Part shown: positions 61,801 through 64,000 of the stretch, piece after piece
Layout: the number at the start of each line of letters is the position of its first letter
Position numbering within the stretch: position 1 is the stretch's first letter
From: Anas platyrhynchos
Lineage: Eukaryota; Chordata; Aves; Anseriformes; Anatidae
Direction: 5' to 3'
Assembly (NCBI RefSeq): GCF_047663525.1
Contig: NC_092611.1
Location: 5,679,001 to 5,743,000, forward strand
Length of the DNA: 64,000 bases
Notes under the pieces: model-generated
The model's database searches: none
What the model saw: the letters and a program-made list of their open reading frames with translations, nothing else
Told to the model about the DNA's origin: nothing
Translations under genes and position numbers: made by a program

Positions 61801-64000
61801 TCACCCAAAGAAACGCATCTGCTCCGATCTCCCTGGGGAAACGAGCGGGTCCAGGAGTAGCTGTGATGAGATGCATCATTTCCACTGGTATCTTGTGGTC
61901 TCTCCTCTCGTACCAGTACCAGCTGAGGTTTTTGAAGAGCTGGGGCCACTGCTAAGGTCTCTCCCCTTTGAGCGCCCTCTGACAGCGCACTGCAGCTTGC
62001 TTCCTCAGGCATTAATGGAAAAAGGGGAGCAGAATATGTCCCAGTTACATCAGCCTTGTGGGAACACAAGATCTCTGAGACCTTGATCCTGTCAGGTTTG
62101 ATGTATCAATGGATTGGAGAGAGCTCTGCCTGCTCTGGTGGTGTGGGGGGGGACTGCAGAAGCAGCAGGACGCAGAAATACACGGCTCGCTTGCATGGCC
62201 TCGTTCCCTTACAGCTCCATAGTAAACCAGTCCTTCCCTCCTGATGAAGAGGGTTAACTCCTTTCCATTGGGCAATTATCACTGACTTCATTTTCTCCCT
62301 CATTTTGAGCAGATCTCAAATCAAAGCAAATAACCAGGATGCATGGCTTTGGCCAAAGCTCGAGCTTTTTGCCGGAGCGAGCGTCTGTGGGCTGAGGTCA
62401 GACGAACACTACCAAGTGAATACCAGCGCTGTACCCAGGGAAGACAGCATTTTGGGAGAACAGATGTCTGTGCTTATCTCACATAGTTCTCTGATCCCTC
62501 CTTAATGACTGTACCTGAGCACATCATAATCTGTAATGTAAATCTCACCGCAGAGCAGGAGCATGTCTGTGCCGAGCAGGGCAAAGCGCGCCAGCTGCCG
62601 GGAGGAGAGCTTCAGTCCTGGGGCAAGAGGACCCCAGGTCCCAGCCTGCTTCTGTCCCTCTCTGCTGCTGGTGTGGACTCTTCTCCTCGCCAGGAGCGTG
62701 AACAAAACAGCAACTGGAAAATGGGGGCTGCTGGCAACAGCTGAGAGCAGAAAGGCAAAGCTCCACCTGCAACGCCGTACGTGGGGTTTGCCAGGAGCGG
62801 CCAGCAGTCAGTGCACAACGAGGCCCCTTGTTGTGTCAGATCCCCGCAGCCCAGCCAAGAAAAGAAATGCAGTCTGCTCCAAATCCTGGCTGGCTGCTCC
62901 TGCGTCCTCATCAGCTCTGACCTGCCCTGACCCAGCAGCCTGGCAGCGCCGTGCCTCACCTCCTGCCTGCAGATAACCCTTCCCTTCCTCTCCTTCCTCC
63001 ACGTGTTCCCCAAAACCATCATTTCTTACAGCCTTTTAAACAAAGCCTGTTTCCCGTAGCTATTTTACAGCAGGGATGATCTCTCGGAGATTGCATAACC
63101 ACGGGGTGAAAGTCCCTGATCTGTGCACCAGGCTGGAAGCATCTCTCCCGATCAGCTGGCAGCTCACATCTCAGCCAGTGCTTCCCTGTTAGCTGGTGGG
63201 GCACAGAGAGGGGAAAGAGGCAGGCCTGGGTGTATCTATATCCTTCTCCACCAAACCAAACCAAACCACAACAAAAAACCAAACCAGAGACCTCCAAATC
63301 ACACTCATGAGGTAAGCAACCCACTGCAGCCCCTGCTGGGCTGGCCTTTTGCAAGCCTGTCTGACACAGTGCCCGAGAGCACAGATCTAATTTTAACCCA
63401 GTCCCTTGTCCCAGCCTTAGCAGACCATCTGTGCGATGCTGGACATGCCCAACCACCGACATGCAGAGTTAAAAAAGGAGGCACAGCAGGTATCAGATAA
63501 TAAATAAAGTCATTTCTCCCCCGCAGCGCCTCTTCCTTGTTCCTGGGCTCCTTGTGCAAGCACTGCTGAACATCGAGATCCTGCTTTTACTGGGGCGGGG
63601 AGCCACGAAGCAGTGAGGATGGAAAGCAGAGGCAAAAGTTATTATTCAAAGTAACCCCAAAAGGGATGGAGACCTGAGCCCAATACCGTGTGTGTCAGCA
63701 CCAGCTCATTTGTTAAAAAAAACAAAAATCTACCTGGGAGGATTACATGATAGAGTCCCTACATCAGACTGGGTGGCCGTCTGCTACAGACAGAGTCACG
63801 AGAACTGCACGGGGGTCTCTGATCCCAAATGGAGCCCCTCCGGTGCCGGCTGTGCTCAGGGCACCCACTCACAGAGCTTCAAAGCACGACAGCACCGCTG
63901 CTGCTGTGCCATGATTGATGCCTGTCACGCTAACCAGCACTGTCTCATTGTATCTCACATGTTTCCCTGTCATCCCAGATAGATTTCCATCTGCTGGCTC
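58840..64000 (-). other. B3GAT1: B3GAT1 last intron (partial)
   Basis: I searched the minus strand for the preceding exon (ending near the Glu-Pro-Lys-Ala-Ala-Asn-Cys-Thr-Lys stretch of human B3GAT1) and did not find it before the window edge. The intron is GC-moderate, with a (CCAAA)n microsatellite at 63250-63287. Many short overlapping frames on both strands show no family similarity. I see no RNA gene or intact transposon. Confidence 0.6.
63250..63287 (+). repeat. (CCAAA)n microsatellite, interrupted
   Basis: Tandem ACCAA/CCAAA units with an A-rich interruption, in the B3GAT1 intron. Confidence 0.8.

Noticed and set aside
60013-63462. Several frames of 100-230 codons on both strands in the B3GAT1 intron
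   Set aside because: They overlap each other in antisense, show no recognised domain and no splice-consistent exon pattern.

Overview
This is a vertebrate, almost certainly avian (chicken-like), nuclear genomic window. All genes are intron-rich, the promoters are compact CpG islands, and the only transposon trace I can recognise is a short CR1 LINE remnant. The reconstructed proteins closely match known vertebrate orthologues. Gene order and strand are those of human 11q25: NCAPD3(-), VPS26B(+), THYN1(-), ACAD8(+), GLB1L2(+), B3GAT1(-). I rebuilt each gene exon by exon. Splice phase closes at every junction, and the resulting lengths are plausible: VPS26B 336 aa, THYN1 242 aa, ACAD8 408 aa, GLB1L2 636 aa.

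Layout. 1-2199: the first four coding exons of NCAPD3 (condensin II), minus strand, running off the left edge. 2200-3146: a GC-rich bidirectional promoter shared with VPS26B, holding a roughly 420 bp hexamer-derived minisatellite. 3147-10044: VPS26B (retromer), followed by a probable 3 kb 3' UTR that converges on THYN1. 13768-18007: THYN1 (EVE-domain nuclear protein), minus strand. 18049-18881: a second bidirectional CpG promoter with a ZNF143-type motif, shared with ACAD8. 18882-25168: ACAD8 (mitochondrial isobutyryl-CoA dehydrogenase, valine catabolism). 25779-26850: about 1 kb of T-rich tandem repeat that, read on the minus strand, is an array of about 40 AATAAA hexamers. 26880-53988: GLB1L2 (GH35 beta-galactosidase-like), 19 coding exons, two GC-AG introns and one possible 60-nt cassette exon. 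53989-58752: the convergent 3' UTRs of GLB1L2 and B3GAT1, whose candidate polyadenylation signals lie past each other. 58753-58839: terminal coding exon of B3GAT1 (HNK-1 glucuronyltransferase). 58840-64000: B3GAT1 intron.

The genes do not form a pathway; they are neighbours by conserved synteny. Regulation is organised as two head-to-head pairs and two tail-to-tail pairs. I found no new enzymatic or defence system. The most unusual elements are the reverse-oriented AATAAA minisatellite between ACAD8 and GLB1L2, the promoter minisatellite, the absence of a separate GLB1L3 in the interval, and the possible overlap of the GLB1L2 and B3GAT1 3' UTRs.
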